The notes: a model not told the origin generated them from the letters alone. A stretch of DNA of 64,000 nt from Burkholderia ubonensis (GCF_902833085.1 NZ_CADFEB010000015.1:1-64000), one strand, 5' to 3'. Positions 48,771-57,852 are shown, numbered from the stretch's first letter. Program-made: numbers and translations.

Positions 48771-49904
48771 ATGACCCGACATCACAAGAATGCACTGGCC
48801 GCGGCCGTCGCCATGACTTGCGCACTGTCCGCGCACGCGGACGAAATCGTGCGCATCGGCCACGTGGCGCCGCTGACCGGCGCGATCGCGCACCTCGGCA
48901 AGGACAGCGAGAACGGCGCGCGGCTGGCCGTCGAGGAGATCAACGCGAAAGGGCTCGTGATCGGCGGCAAGAAGGTGACGCTGCAGCTCGATCCGCAGGA
49001 CGATGCCGGCGACCCGCGCACCGCGACGCAGGTCGCGCAGCGGCTCGTCGACGACAAGGTGGCGGGCGTCGTCGGCCATCACAACTCCGGCACGTCGATC
49101 CCGGCGTCGCGCGTGTACCGCGACGGCGGCATCGTGCAGATCTCGCAGGCGGCGACCAATCCGATGTACACGCAGCAGGGTTTCAAGACCACGTACCGGG
49201 TCGTCGCGACCGACGCGCAGCAGGGGCCGGCGCTCGCGGCCTATGCGGCGAAGCGCATGGGCATCCGCACCGTCGCGGTGATCGACGATGCGACCGCATA
49301 CGGGCAGGGGCTCGCGACCGAGTTCGAGAAGGCGGCGAAGGCGGCCGGCCTGAAAGTCGTGTCGCGCGACGCGACGAACGACAAGGCGATCGATTTCCGC
49401 GCGATCCTCACGAAGATCAAGGGCGAGAATCCCGACGCGGTCATGTACGGCGGCATGGACGCGACGGGCGGCCCGCTCGCGAAGCAGGCGCGCCAGCTCG
49501 GGCTGCGCGCGAAGATCCTCGGCGGCGACGGCGTGTGCTCGACGGACCTGCCGAAGCTCGCGGGCGCCGCGTCCGACAACGTCGTGTGCTCCGAAGCCGG
49601 CATCGCGCTCGAGAAGATGCCGGGCGGCGCGGCGTTCGCGAAGCGCTACGAGGCGCGCTATCACCAGCCGCTGCAGGTCTACGCGCCGTTCTCGTATGAC
49701 GCCGTGTACATCATCGTCGATGCGATGAAGCGCGCGAACTCGACGTCTGCCGCGAAGGTGCTGGCCGCGATGCCGGCCACCGACTATCGCGGCGTGATCG
49801 GCGAGACCAGCTTCACGCCGCAAGGCGACCTGAAGCACGGCGCGATTTCCGTGTATTCGTACCAGGCCGGCAAGAAGGTGCTGCTCGACATCGTCCGGAT
49901 GTGA
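48771..49904 (+). CDS. Branched-chain-amino-acid-type ABC substrate-binding protein (LivK-like)
   Basis: 377 residues. Signal peptide MTRHHKNALAAAVAMTCALS with cleavage after AHA. The mature part has IVRIGHVAPLTGAIAHLGKD, VVGHHNSGTSIPASRVYRDG, and the periplasmic-binding type I fold to the end. Strong ribosome site (AACAGGAGACAAAG) before ATG 48771. No permease or ATPase of the same transporter is adjacent, so it must use a remote or shared transporter. Its place suggests it supplies ornithine or a related amino acid to the cluster. Confidence 0.9.
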   Translation: MTRHHKNALAAAVAMTCALSAHADEIVRIGHVAPLTGAIAHLGKDSENGARLAVEEINAKGLVIGGKKVTLQLDPQDDAGDPRTATQVAQRLVDDKVAGVVGHHNSGTSIPASRVYRDGGIVQISQAATNPMYTQQGFKTTYRVVATDAQQGPALAAYAAKRMGIRTVAVIDDATAYGQGLATEFEKAAKAAGLKVVSRDATNDKAIDFRAILTKIKGENPDAVMYGGMDATGGPLAKQARQLGLRAKILGGDGVCSTDLPKLAGAASDNVVCSEAGIALEKMPGGAAFAKRYEARYHQPLQVYAPFSYDAVYIIVDAMKRANSTSAAKVLAAMPATDYRGVIGETSFTPQGDLKHGAISVYSYQAGKKVLLDIVRM

Positions 49905-49920
49905 CGCGGCTTTCCGCCGC

Positions 49921-50403
49921 TTATCGGGCCAGCGCCTTCCGGTAGATCACGAAGCCGGATTTTTCCGCGACGGTGTTGTAGAGCCGCATCGCGGCGTGGT
50001 TCGTCTCATGCGTCTGCCAGTAGACGCGTTCCGCCCGCGCGCTGCGCGCGGCCGCATACACGGCCTCGATCAGCGCGCGCCCCACGCCCTTGCCGCGCTC
50101 GCGGTCGAGCGTGAACAGGTCCTGCAGGTAGCAGGTCGGGCCGATCAGCGTCGTGCTGCGGTGATACAGGAAGTGCACGAGCCCGACGAGTGCGCCGCCG
50201 CGTTCCGCGACCAGCGCATGCACGGGCTCGTAGCCGTCGAAGAAGCGGGACCACGTGAGCTTCGTCACTTCGATCGGCAGCGCCGTCTCGCCGAAGCGGC
50301 CGTAGAAGCGGTTGTAGCCGTCCCACAGGGGCAGCCAGCACTCGTAGTCGTCCTCGCGGACAGGGCGTACAGTCAGGCTCGCATCGGCAGCGTTCATTTG
50401 CAT
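49921..50403 (-). CDS. GNAT-family N-acetyltransferase
   Basis: 160 residues from ATG 50403 (AGAGG before it). An ATG six bases later is possible; the longer upstream frame is not needed. Acetyl-CoA motif A reads LQDLFTLDRERGKGVGRALI (R-x-x-G-x-G/A), followed by the C-terminal NHAAMRLYNTVAEKSGFVIY. GNAT fold of the spermidine/amino-acid type. Convergent with the LivK-like gene. Substrate unknown. Confidence 0.9.
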   Translation of the reverse strand: MQMNAADASLTVRPVREDDYECWLPLWDGYNRFYGRFGETALPIEVTKLTWSRFFDGYEPVHALVAERGGALVGLVHFLYHRSTTLIGPTCYLQDLFTLDRERGKGVGRALIEAVYAAARSARAERVYWQTHETNHAAMRLYNTVAEKSGFVIYRKALAR

Positions 50404-50527
50404 CGACCTCTCGTTGGCGTGGAAATGTCGCCGCCTCCGGCGTGACGGGAAGCGGCGCAGGCGTTTACGATAGAAAATTCGTGGCACCATGTGTAGACCC
50501 ATGTCTAACACGAATCCTGGAGCCACG

Positions 50528-52003
50528 ATGGACTACGGCGTATTGCTGTCGATGTTCGAACGCGAAGGCGGGCGGCACGGCCCCGCGCGGATGTCGCAGC
50601 AGCATCGGCTGTACGCATGCCTGCGCACCGCGATTCTCGACGGCAGGATCGCGGAAGGCGCGCGCCTCGCGCCGTCGCGCACGCTGGCGGACGAACTCGG
50701 CATCGCGCGCAATTCGGTGCTGTACGCGTATGAGCGGCTGGCTGCGGAAGGCTTCGTGATCGGCACGCGGCAGGGCACGGTGGTCGCGCGCGTGGGGCTG
50801 CGTCGTCCGCCGGTCGAGACGGCCGGCGCGGGCGGCGATGCCGTGCGGTTGTCGCGGCGCGTCGCGCACGTCGTGCGCGCGGCCGACGGCATCGACGAAT
50901 CGCTGCCGTTCGTGCCCGGCACGCCCGCGCTCGACGAATTCCCGCTCGCGCAATGGCGGCGCTGCGTCGAGCGTGCATGGCGCGAGGCCGGGCCCGTGCA
51001 GCTCGGCTACCAGTCCCCGGCGGGCGACGCCTCGCTGCGCGAGGCGATCGCCGGCTACCTGCGCGTGTCGCGCGGCGTGCGCTGCGACGCGGAGCAGATC
51101 GTCGTCACCGACGGCACGCAAAACGGGCTGGACCTGTGCGCGCGCGCACTGGCCGATGCCGGCGACACCGCGTGGATCGAGAACCCCGGCTATCACGGCG
51201 CGCGCAATGCGTTCCTGGCTGCCGACCTGCGCGTCGCGCCGATCGACGTCGATGGCGAAGGGCTGGCGCCGCGCGCGGCGGACTGGCGCGATCGCCCGCC
51301 GAAGCTGATCTACATCACGCCGTCGCATCAGTATCCGCTCGGCGCGGTGATGAGCCTCGAGCGGCGGCTCGCGCTGGTCGCGCAGGCGCGCGCGGCCGGC
51401 GCATGGATCGTCGAGGACGACTACGACAGCGAGTTCCGTCATCACGGCGCGCCGCTCGCCGCGGTGCAGGGCCTCGCCGACGACGCGCCGGTGGTCTATC
51501 TCGGCACCTTCAGCAAGGTGATGTTTCCGGCGCTGCGGATCGGCTTCCTGGTCGCGCCGCCGGCGCTCGCGCGTGCGCTGCGCGAAACGGCCGGCGCGCT
51601 GATGCTGCACGGGCGCGCGGTCGAGCAGCGGACGCTGGCGGACTTCATCGAGGCCGGGCACTTCACGCGCCACCTGCGGCGCATGCGCAGGCTGTATGAG
51701 GAGCGGCGCGCCGCGCTGCAGGATGCGCTCGAGCGGCATCTGGGCACGCAGCTGACGGTGTCGGGCGGGGCCGGCGGCATGCATCTGTCCGCGCGGCTCG
51801 ACGTGCCGGTGGCGGACATCGAGCTCAGCCGCGTCGCGCAGCGGCACGGGCTGGTCCTGCGCCCGCTGTCGACGTTCTGCATGCCGGGCACGGAGCAGGG
51901 CTACAACGGTCTCGTGCTCGGGTACGGCGGCGTGCCGGCCGCGCAGATGGACCGGCTCGCGCGGCGGATCGGCGACATGATCGCGCTCGCGGCGGCCGGC
52001 TGA
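50528..52003 (+). CDS. MocR-type GntR regulator with aminotransferase domain
   Basis: 491 residues from ATG 50528 (CGAGGC context). Winged helix at about 25-90 (LRTAILDGRIAEGARLAPSR, LADELGIARNSVLYAYERLA). Fold-type I aminotransferase domain at about 120-480 with TDGTQNGLDLCARALADAGD, YITPSHQYPLGAVMSLERRL, DDYDSEF, and GTFSKVMFPALRIGF holding the PLP lysine. It senses PLP or an amine. The PdxR/GabR/TauR group is included; the target is unknown. It is divergent to the GNAT gene. Confidence 0.92.
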   Translation: MDYGVLLSMFEREGGRHGPARMSQQHRLYACLRTAILDGRIAEGARLAPSRTLADELGIARNSVLYAYERLAAEGFVIGTRQGTVVARVGLRRPPVETAGAGGDAVRLSRRVAHVVRAADGIDESLPFVPGTPALDEFPLAQWRRCVERAWREAGPVQLGYQSPAGDASLREAIAGYLRVSRGVRCDAEQIVVTDGTQNGLDLCARALADAGDTAWIENPGYHGARNAFLAADLRVAPIDVDGEGLAPRAADWRDRPPKLIYITPSHQYPLGAVMSLERRLALVAQARAAGAWIVEDDYDSEFRHHGAPLAAVQGLADDAPVVYLGTFSKVMFPALRIGFLVAPPALARALRETAGALMLHGRAVEQRTLADFIEAGHFTRHLRRMRRLYEERRAALQDALERHLGTQLTVSGGAGGMHLSARLDVPVADIELSRVAQRHGLVLRPLSTFCMPGTEQGYNGLVLGYGGVPAAQMDRLARRIGDMIALAAAG

Positions 52004-52073
52004 CGACACCGGTCGCGCTTGCATGCCGCGCCCTTTCCGGGCCGGCGTCGCGCGCGACGTGCAGACGGGGAGA

Positions 52074-52496
52074 TCAGAAGGCCGCGACGTTCGCCGGGCG
52101 AGCGAACGTGTGGCCGCTCATCAGTTCGACGATGGTTTGCGTCGACACGCTCGTCGGCAGCGACGCGACGGCGGACGGCTCGAACCAGCTGCAATGCGCG
52201 ATTTCGTTGCGCGCACGGGGCATGACGTCGGGCGCGACGTCGGTGACGAACACGTGGTGCAGCTTCGCCAGCCCGCCGAACTGGAACGCGTAGGCGACCG
52301 GCAGGTTCACCAGTCCCGTTTCCTCCCACAATTCGCGATGCGCGGCGGCCAGCGGCGATTCGCGGCGCTTGACCATGCCGCCCGGCAACGACCAGCGGGA
52401 CGGCCTGCGCGCGACGAGCAGGATGCGCGAGCCTTGCCGGCACACGATGGTCGCGCGTTCCCGGATGATGGCGGCGGCGTCGGGACGGAAGCTCAT
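52074..52496 (-). CDS. NUDIX hydrolase
   Basis: 140 residues from ATG 52496. The NUDIX box GMVKRRESPLAAAHRELWEE followed by TGL satisfies G-x5-E-x7-R-E-x2-E-E-x-G-x. PSRWSLPGG precedes it as usual. It hydrolyses a nucleoside diphosphate linked to X. Longer upstream frame not supported. Substrate cannot be predicted. Confidence 0.9.
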   Translation of the reverse strand: MSFRPDAAAIIRERATIVCRQGSRILLVARRPSRWSLPGGMVKRRESPLAAAHRELWEETGLVNLPVAYAFQFGGLAKLHHVFVTDVAPDVMPRARNEIAHCSWFEPSAVASLPTSVSTQTIVELMSGHTFARPANVAAF

Positions 52497-52629
52497 GATG
52501 ACTGCGGGGCGATCGATGCGGACTGCGATGGACGACAGCGGCAATCATGACACGCCTTGGCGTCGTGTGGTGACGAAATGACGGTGCCGGATCCGTTACC
52601 GGAAAGAAAGAATCGCCGCGTGGTGAAGC

Positions 52630-52689
52630 CCGGCGGGGCTGGCGATCGTGCCGCTGTTCCTGTGGATCAAGGCGCGGCCGCTGGACTGA
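52630..52689 (+). pseudogene. Possible remnant of a transporter C-terminus
   Basis: A single 20-codon frame ends PAGLAIVPLFLWIKARPLD and a stop, looking like the last helix and tail of an MFS or similar permease. No upstream coding part survives. It lies in an otherwise empty region between NUDIX and arsR-like genes. Could be chance. Confidence 0.25.
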
Positions 52690-52790
52690 TGCGACTCCCG
52701 GATGCGCATGCCGCTCTGCCCGTCGTCGATTGCAAACATTTTGTCATTTAGCTAATATTCAAAACGTTCAACGCAGCCGATCGAGCATCC

Positions 52791-53090
52791 ATGGACGACG
52801 TGACCCGCATCAGCGCCCTTGCCAACGAAAGCCGGCTTGCCGTCATGCGCTGGCTCAAGAACCCGAGCAAGCATTTCCCGCCGCAGGTACATGCCGACAT
52901 CGACGAAGTCGGCGTGTGCTGCACGTTCATCACCGAGAAGCTCGGCATTGCGCCGGCGACGACCACCCGTCACATGCAGATCCTTGCGGATGCCGGCCTG
53001 GTGCGCGCGACCCGGCTCGGGAAATTCACCTATTACAAGCGGATCGATGCCGAGCTGAAGCGGCTGAGCCGCGATCTGTCGCAACTCTGA
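52791..53090 (+). CDS. ArsR-family winged-helix regulator
   Basis: 99 residues. MDDVTRISALANESRLAVMR, FITEKLGIAPATTTRHMQIL, DAGLVRATRLGKFTYYKRID form the ArsR DNA-binding domain. A CC pair at residues 43-44 (GVCCTF) is present, but the metal-box CxC of ArsR/SmtB helix alpha3 is not, so metal sensing is uncertain. It stops ten bases before the PLP decarboxylase, indicating a two-gene operon. AT-rich promoter immediately upstream (TTTTGTCATTTAGCTAATAT). Confidence 0.9.
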   Translation: MDDVTRISALANESRLAVMRWLKNPSKHFPPQVHADIDEVGVCCTFITEKLGIAPATTTRHMQILADAGLVRATRLGKFTYYKRIDAELKRLSRDLSQL

Positions 53091-53100
53091 GAGAACCCAC

Positions 53101-54453
53101 ATGGATGAACTTGCCCTGCTGGCGGACGCGGACCGACGCGCGCACGCCTATCTGACGTCGGTGGACACGCGCCGCGTGTTTCCGGATGCCGCCGCGCTGG
53201 CGAATCTGGCCGCCTTCGACGAGCCGCTGCCCGCACATGGGAAGCCGGCCGACGACGTGCTCCGGCTGCTCGACGGCGCCGGTTCGCCCGCGACCGTCGC
53301 GTCGAACGGCCCGAACTACTTCGGCTTCGTGATCGGCGCCGCGTTGCCGGCCGCCGCGGCGGCCGAGCGTCTGATGCTCGCGTGGGACCAGTGCGCGTCG
53401 TCGTTCGACAACTCGCCGGTGGCCGCGACGATCGAACGGCAGGCGGCGCGCTGGGTCGTCGACGCGCTCGATCTGCCGCGCGACAGCGCGGTCGGCTTCG
53501 GCACCAGCGCGACTGCGTGCACGCTCGTCGCGATCGCCGCCGCACGGCGCGCGCTGCTCGCGCGCAAGGGGTGGGACTTCGAAGGCGACGGCCTGATCGG
53601 CGCGCCGGAGGTCAAGGTGGTGATTTCGGAGCTTGCACACATCACGGTCAAGAAGGCGCTGCGGGTGCTCGGCTTCGGGATGAAGCGCATCGTCGTCGCG
53701 CCGGTGGATGCCCACGGGCGCATCGACCCCGATCGCCTGCCGACGCTCGACGACATGACGATCTTCTGCATGCAGGCCGGCGAAGTGAACACCGGCGAAT
53801 TCGATCCGTTCGCCGCGCTGATTCCGCGCGCGAAGGCGGCGGGCGCGTGGGTGCACGTCGACGGCGCGTTCGGCCTGTGGGCGCGCGCGTCGTCGAAGGC
53901 GGCGCTGACCGACGGCATCGACGGCGCGGACAGCTGGACGACCGACGGCCACAAGTGGCTCAACACGCCGTACGACGGCGCGATGGTGATCTGCCGGGAT
54001 GCCGACGCGCTTGCCATTGCGATGAACGCCGCCGCCGCGTATTCGAGCGCCGAACGGGACGCGCAGATGAATCTCAACCTCGAGTTCTCGCGACGGGCGC
54101 GCGGCATCCCGATCTGGGCCGCGTTACGCTCGCTCGGCCGCGACGGCGTTGCCGCGATGATCGACCGGCATTGCGCGCTGGCGTCGCGCGTCGCGACGGG
54201 CCTGCGTGCGGCCGGCTACGACGTGCTGAGCCGCGTCGTGCTCAACCAGGTGCTGGTGCGCGCCGCTACGGACGCGCAGACCGTCGCGATCCGCGAGGCC
54301 GCGCAGGCGTCGGGCGACGTGTGGTTCGGCCCGACCGTGTGGCAGGGGCGGCCGGCGTTCCGGATCAGCGTGTCGTCGTGGCGCACGGAGGAAGCGCACG
54401 TGGATCGGCTTGTTGATTTGCTGGCGGGGTTGTACAAGCGGCACGCGGGGTAA
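53101..54453 (+). CDS. PLP-dependent decarboxylase (group II, aspartate/aromatic decarboxylase-like)
   Basis: 450 residues. GFGTSATACTLVAIAAARRA, then FCMQAGEVNTGEFDPFAALI, AWVHVDGAFGLWARAS, and the PLP lysine in SWTTDGHKWLNTPYDGAMVI. This order fits group II decarboxylases (aspartate, glutamate or aromatic L-amino-acid type) and related PLP lyases. The catalytic Asp of DGAF and the Lys are present. The cognate substrate is not clear. Co-transcribed with the ArsR-type regulator. Confidence 0.88.
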   Translation: MDELALLADADRRAHAYLTSVDTRRVFPDAAALANLAAFDEPLPAHGKPADDVLRLLDGAGSPATVASNGPNYFGFVIGAALPAAAAAERLMLAWDQCASSFDNSPVAATIERQAARWVVDALDLPRDSAVGFGTSATACTLVAIAAARRALLARKGWDFEGDGLIGAPEVKVVISELAHITVKKALRVLGFGMKRIVVAPVDAHGRIDPDRLPTLDDMTIFCMQAGEVNTGEFDPFAALIPRAKAAGAWVHVDGAFGLWARASSKAALTDGIDGADSWTTDGHKWLNTPYDGAMVICRDADALAIAMNAAAAYSSAERDAQMNLNLEFSRRARGIPIWAALRSLGRDGVAAMIDRHCALASRVATGLRAAGYDVLSRVVLNQVLVRAATDAQTVAIREAAQASGDVWFGPTVWQGRPAFRISVSSWRTEEAHVDRLVDLLAGLYKRHAG

Positions 54454-54561
54454 GGTGAGCGGGTGCATGGCGGGCGGGCCGAACGTCCGTCCGCTGCGCT
54501 GCGGGCAGTCGATGCCTGCCTAACGAGCATGGACCGTTCCGCAGATCCTGGATTCACGTGC

Positions 54562-54894
54562 CTAAGCAAACGAAATCACGAGCCTCTTGCCACATGCGGC
54601 CGCATATTTTCGCAATGTCGCAAACGAGGGCGAATGTTTTTCGCTAGTGAGCGATGCTTCGAGGCGCGACACGGCCGACGCCGTCGTACCCATACGCTCA
54701 GCGACCTGTGCTTGAGTCAGCCCAGCCTCTTGCCGAGCAGCCAATAGTGCGCGCAGCGCGGTGTATTCATCTTCCAGCGCATCATAGGCCGCCTTGACCT
54801 TGCCATCTGCGAGCAGACGGGCCGTATCGTTAGCCGTATGCGAAACCGGATTGAATCCGTCAGCGCGACTACGCTTCGTTGCTCCCTTAGCCAT
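54562..54894 (-). CDS. HigA-type antitoxin (XRE helix-turn-helix)
   Basis: 110 residues. N-terminal part (VSHTANDTARLLADGKVKAA, DEYTALRALLAARQEAG) and a C-terminal XRE helix-turn-helix (LTQAQVAERMGTTASAVSRL, RKYAAACGKRLVISFA). It overlaps the toxin gene by 8 bases and is second in the pair (toxin first), the HigBA order. It represses its promoter and neutralises the toxin. Codon use is slightly less GC-rich than the neighbours. Confidence 0.9.
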   Translation of the reverse strand: MAKGATKRSRADGFNPVSHTANDTARLLADGKVKAAYDALEDEYTALRALLAARQEAGLTQAQVAERMGTTASAVSRLEASLTSEKHSPSFATLRKYAAACGKRLVISFA

Positions 54895-55219
54895 TACGCA
54901 CCTCTCTCAAACGTGCATGGGCGATGCGCAATTCTTGCTGCGGCGTCTCCTGAGTCTTCTTGACGAAGGAGTGCAGCACAACGACTTGCCGCCCGACATG
55001 TGTGCAATAGAACACTCGCCCGATACCTTCCCTACCGTTTGGACGCAACTCGAACAACCCGTTACCCATTGCGCGTGAGTGCGGCATTCGTAGATCTGCG
55101 CCGAATTCCTGAATCAGGTCCAGCAGCCGGAGGTAGTTCGCAAGAATCCCGGCGGGGAACGCGAAAACGTCACGTTTCACGCGTTCGTTGTAGTAGACGA
55201 TCGTCCAATCAGGTTTCAT
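54887..55219 (-). CDS. HigB/RelE-type toxin (Gp49-like)
   Basis: 110 residues from ATG 55219, where the fold begins (MKPDWTIVYYNERVKRDVFA); the frame extends nine codons further upstream. LIQEFGADLRMPHSRAMGNG, then LFELRPNGREGIGRVFYCTH, VVVLHSFVKKTQETPQQELR, is the phage-derived Gp49-like/HigB mRNA interferase family. Catalytic-type basic residues (R around 60, K around 90) are present. Ribosome-dependent mRNA cleavage is expected. Confidence 0.9.
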   Translation of the reverse strand: MKPDWTIVYYNERVKRDVFAFPAGILANYLRLLDLIQEFGADLRMPHSRAMGNGLFELRPNGREGIGRVFYCTHVGRQVVVLHSFVKKTQETPQQELRIAHARLREVRNG

Positions 55220-55538
55220 GTTAGCAAATTTGCGATATTTCGGCAATCCGACCTGTCATGCTCAAGCGACAGAGGCCCCTGTATCGCAGTCGTCGGTGGA
55301 TAGATCCGTTGCGCCTCGGCGTTCACATGCCATTGCCGCAACCACGGTTCGTCAATTTCGACGTCCTCGACGGCCTGGGTCAAGATTCCGTTCGGCCAGC
55401 ACGCGACACCCCTTTGCCGGGCCATCCCGAAATACCGCAAAATAGCGCTCACGCTGAGCCGTCACGATCCGCTGTTCGACGCATTGCCGTACACGCAGCG
55501 CCCCCCAAAACGTTGCAAGCCTCGTTGCGAGAACAACC
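55220..55538. other. Intergenic region between higB and the cupin gene
   Basis: About 320 bases. A 78-codon minus-strand frame is open (55216-55452), but it has no ribosome site and no family resemblance; I see nothing else in it beyond AT-richer promoter-like DNA near higB (TTAGCAAATTTGCGATATTT) and a site before the cupin gene. Confidence 0.35.
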
Positions 55539-56012
55539 ATGCCCACACAACCCCATGAACTGCTGAAGGCCGCCGATATCGCGAACATGGAGCCGGAGCG
55601 CGCGGTGCATGCGCTGAACGGCAACGCGGTGCGCCTGCGGAAATCGATCGGCGACCTGACCGGGCTCACGCAGCTCGGCGTGCACCTGATCACGCTGATG
55701 CCCGGACACGCGTCCGCCGAATATCACCGGCACTGGTACGAAGAGGAGTTCGTCTATGTGCTGTCCGGGAGCGGGACGGCGACGATCGGCGAGCAGGACC
55801 ACGCAGTCGGGCCGGGCGATTTCCTCGGCTTCGCGCGCGGCGGCGACGCGCATACGCTGGTGAACACGGGCGACGAGCCGCTGGTGATTTTCGTCGGCGG
55901 GCAGCGGCTCGAGCACGACGTGTGCGATTACCCGAGAAGCGGCAAGCGCCTGTACGTGGCCGGCAAGCGCGAGGCGATGATCGATCTGCCCGATGACGAG
56001 GAACAGGCATGA
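55539..56012 (+). CDS. Cupin-domain protein
   Basis: 157 residues. The cupin barrel shows motif 1 as YHRHWYEEEFVYVLSGSG (two His and a Glu, metal-binding G-x5-H-x-H-x4-E-x6-G form) and motif 2 as PGDFLGFARGGDAHTLVNTG. Probably a metal-binding isomerase, dioxygenase or sugar/ligand binding protein. Seven bases before the SDR gene, so co-transcribed. Confidence 0.88.
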   Translation: MPTQPHELLKAADIANMEPERAVHALNGNAVRLRKSIGDLTGLTQLGVHLITLMPGHASAEYHRHWYEEEFVYVLSGSGTATIGEQDHAVGPGDFLGFARGGDAHTLVNTGDEPLVIFVGGQRLEHDVCDYPRSGKRLYVAGKREAMIDLPDDEEQA

Positions 56013-56019
56013 TCGGGTC

Positions 56020-56769
56020 ATGACCATGAACGACACGCGGCCTGTCGCACTCGTCACCGGCTCCACGTCGGGCATCGGCGCCGCGATCGCGCGGCGTCTG
56101 TCGGCGGACGGCTACGCGGTGATCCTGCATTCGAGACGCTCCGTCGAAACGGGGCAGGCGATGGCACGCGCGCTGGGCGCGGCGGCCTACGTGCAGGCCG
56201 ATCTGGCCGACGACGCCGAGCGGGTGCGGCTGGTCCGCGACGCGCTCGCCGTGTGGGGCAGGCTCGACCTGCTGGTCAACAACGCGGGGATCAGCCGCGT
56301 GATTCCGCACGACGATCTTGCCGCGGCCACACCGGCGATCTGGCAGGAACTGCATGAAGTCAACGTGATCGCGCCGTTCCGGCTGGTCGCCGAAGCGGAG
56401 CCGGCGCTGCGCGAAGCCGCGTCGCGGGGGCGGCCCGGTTGCGTCGTGAACGTCAGTTCGCATGCGGGCGTGCGGCCGAAGGGCGCGTCGATTCCGTATG
56501 CGGCGACGAAGGCGGCGCTCAACCACATGACGCGTCTGCTCGCGCTGTCGCTCGCGCCGGACATTCGCGTCAATGCGGTCGCGCCGGGCCTCGTCGACAC
56601 GCCGCTGACCGCCGGCTGGACGGATGCGCGGCAGCGCTGGCGCGAGCACGCGCCGATGCGCCGTGCGGCGCAGCCGGACGACGTCGCGCAGACGGTCGCG
56701 ATGCTGGCCGCATCGGACTATGTCACCGGCGAAGTCGTGCTGCTCGACGGCGGGCTGAACCTGACGTAG
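56020..56769 (+). CDS. SDR family oxidoreductase
   Basis: 249 residues from ATG 56020 (another ATG two codons on). Dinucleotide motif VALVTGSTSGIGAAIARRL, NNAG in LDLLVNNAGISRVI, catalytic Ser in VVNVSSHAGVRP, Tyr-x-x-x-Lys in YAATKAALNHMTRL. Ends in VTGEVVLLDGGLNLT, typical of 3-oxoacyl-ACP reductase-like SDRs. Likely coupled with the cupin protein in one pathway; substrate unknown. Confidence 0.92.
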   Translation: MTMNDTRPVALVTGSTSGIGAAIARRLSADGYAVILHSRRSVETGQAMARALGAAAYVQADLADDAERVRLVRDALAVWGRLDLLVNNAGISRVIPHDDLAAATPAIWQELHEVNVIAPFRLVAEAEPALREAASRGRPGCVVNVSSHAGVRPKGASIPYAATKAALNHMTRLLALSLAPDIRVNAVAPGLVDTPLTAGWTDARQRWREHAPMRRAAQPDDVAQTVAMLAASDYVTGEVVLLDGGLNLT

Positions 56770-56819
56770 GGATCGAATGCCGCAAGGTAGGCGGGCGCGG
56801 CACCAAGCGCCGCGTCCGC

Positions 56820-57122
56820 CTACCCCAGCAAATGCCGCAGCACGCCCGCCGACACGATGCCGATCGCCACGGTCGGCAGGATCGACAGGCGGGTCGCGGC
56901 CAGCAGCGTGACGGCCAGCGCGAGCAGGTCCGCGGGCCGGCTCGACACGAAGGCCGGCGCGATCACCGAGATCAGCACGCAGCCGGGCACGTTCTCCATC
57001 ACCGCCGTCATGCGCGGGCTGAGCGTGCGGTTGCGCAGCATCACGTAGCCGAGGATGCGCGACAGGTACGTCGTCGACGCCATCAGCACGATGGTCGCGA
57101 CGGTATGGAAATCAGGCATCAT
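56820..57122 (-). CDS. azlD: AzlD-like branched-chain amino acid exporter subunit
   Basis: 100 residues, three to four membrane helices (VATIVLMASTTYLSRILGYV, PGCVLISVIAPAFVSS, ADLLALAVTLLAATRLSIL). The AzlD fold and its overlap of 11 bases with azlC identify the smaller half of the AzlCD exporter. Inner membrane. Confidence 0.9.
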   Translation of the reverse strand: MMPDFHTVATIVLMASTTYLSRILGYVMLRNRTLSPRMTAVMENVPGCVLISVIAPAFVSSRPADLLALAVTLLAATRLSILPTVAIGIVSAGVLRHLLG

Positions 57123-57852
57123 CGCGCGGCTCCCACAGCACGGCGGCGATCAGCCCCGCGCACGCGCCGGCCGCGACGTACCATGCGCCCGGAACGGCCA
57201 GGTGCGTGGCGGCCGCGACGACGAGACTGACGAACCACGGCCGGCTCGCGCGCATGCCCTTCCACATGCCTCGGAGCAGCACCAGGAAAACCGCCGTGAA
57301 CGCCATGTCGAAGCCGTACTGCTCGACGTCGCCGATCGTCGGGCCGAGCGCGGCGCCGAGCGTCGTCATCGACAGCCACGTCATGTAGAGGCCGGCGGCC
57401 ACGCCCGCGTAATACGGGACGCTAATGTGGTCGGCCGAGCGCTGCCGCGCGTCGGCGAGCGACATCGCCCAGCTCTCGTCGCACATGAAGAACAGCGCCG
57501 CGAACGCGCGCCTGCGCGGCAGGCGCCGGATATACGGCGCGAACGCGGCGCCCATCAGGATGTGCCGCGAATTGACCAGGAACGACATCGCGACGATCAG
57601 CGCGATGTGCGGCGGCGAGGTCCACAGCCGGATGGCCGCGAATTCGGAGCCGCCGCCGAAATTGAGGCCGGTCAGCATCGGCACTTCGAGCAGGCTCAAG
57701 CCCTTCTGCGCAGCCTGCGCGCCCAGCACCAGCGCAAACGGAACGAAACCCAGCATCATGGGCAGCGACGCACGCAGGCCGCGGCTCATCTCCAGCAAGA
57801 ACGCGGACTGCTGGCGCAGCCCGGTCGACGTTGAAACACTACTGCTCATCAC
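57112..57852 (-). CDS. azlC: AzlC-like branched-chain amino acid exporter subunit
   Basis: 246 residues with five to eight helices. GLRASLPMMLGFVPFALVLG, LLEVPMLTGLNFGGGSEFAA, MSFLVNSRHILMGAAFAPYI, and FMCDESWAMSLAD are typical AzlC signatures. Together with AzlD it exports branched-chain or related amino acids (for example azaleucine). An Lrp-family gene is divergent across a 122-base gap and likely regulates it. Confidence 0.93.
   Translation of the reverse strand: MMSSSVSTSTGLRQQSAFLLEMSRGLRASLPMMLGFVPFALVLGAQAAQKGLSLLEVPMLTGLNFGGGSEFAAIRLWTSPPHIALIVAMSFLVNSRHILMGAAFAPYIRRLPRRRAFAALFFMCDESWAMSLADARQRSADHISVPYYAGVAAGLYMTWLSMTTLGAALGPTIGDVEQYGFDMAFTAVFLVLLRGMWKGMRASRPWFVSLVVAAATHLAVPGAWYVAAGACAGLIAAVLWEPRDDA

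Noticed and set aside
45485..52058. GTCGCGCGCGAC palindrome at 45485-45496 and 52047-52058
   Set aside because: Both lie in GC-rich downstream DNA, without a T-run, and such palindromes are expected by chance at this base composition.
55216..55452. 78-codon minus-strand open frame between higB and the cupin gene
   Set aside because: No ribosome site, no recognised family and it abuts higB without a clear promoter.
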